From assembly GCA_025966435.1 (NCBI GenBank), contig JAICRQ010000225.1, positions 1 through 6,092 on the forward strand: DNA of 6,092 nt, read 5' to 3'. Origin of the DNA: Anaerolineales bacterium (GTDB taxonomy: Bacteria > Chloroflexota > Anaerolineae > Anaerolineales > Villigracilaceae). Positions 6,078 to 6,092 of this stretch are shown here, one piece after another (position 1 is the stretch's first letter; the number at the start of each line of letters is the position of its first letter). Under the pieces are notes generated by a model. That model ran no database searches and was not told the DNA's origin. It saw only the letters and a program-made list of their open reading frames with translations. Both the position numbers and the translations under genes were made by a program.

Positions 6078-6092
6078 GGGGATGTATACTTA

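Overview
This window looks like an ordinary stretch of a bacterial chromosome with moderate G+C. It is densely packed with short gaps, and I see no insertion sequence, CRISPR array, tRNA, rRNA or phage gene. The taxon is an inference: the proline/threonine-rich linker of the lipoprotein, the sparse Shine-Dalgarno signals and the mix of GAF/histidine kinase and class III cyclase signalling fit Chloroflexota, perhaps Anaerolineae. I could not test this by similarity search.

Layout. (1) Bases 3-491 (+) hold the C-terminal catalytic part of a class III adenylate/guanylate cyclase whose N-terminus lies outside the window. (2) Bases 492-579 are a convergent gap with a perfect 13-bp hairpin terminator that can serve both strands. 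(3) Bases 4105-580 (-) hold three genes in the order GAF histidine kinase, PfkB-type sugar/nucleoside kinase, M20 metallopeptidase. A 152-base AT-rich leader separates the histidine kinase from the kinase, while kinase and peptidase overlap by one base (TAATG). (4) Bases 4106-4219 are a divergent promoter region. (5) Bases 4220-6057 (+) hold an exported CE4/NodB-like polysaccharide deacetylase lipoprotein and a class I SAM methyltransferase, overlapping by four bases (GTGA).

How the genes may work together. The kinase and peptidase appear to be translated as a pair and probably belong to one catabolic or salvage task with unknown substrates. The deacetylase and methyltransferase form a second coupled pair, plausibly linked to cell-surface glycan or envelope modification. 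The histidine kinase is soluble, senses through a GAF domain and has no response regulator in view; the cyclase fragment is a second signalling protein.

I do not see a clearly new biological system. The points most worth a second look are a GAGD-to-GAGE change at the catalytic base of the PfkB kinase, the kinase leader with competing hairpins, a -10 box overlapping the first start codon of the histidine kinase (possible leaderless mRNA), and the divergent motifs of the deacetylase.
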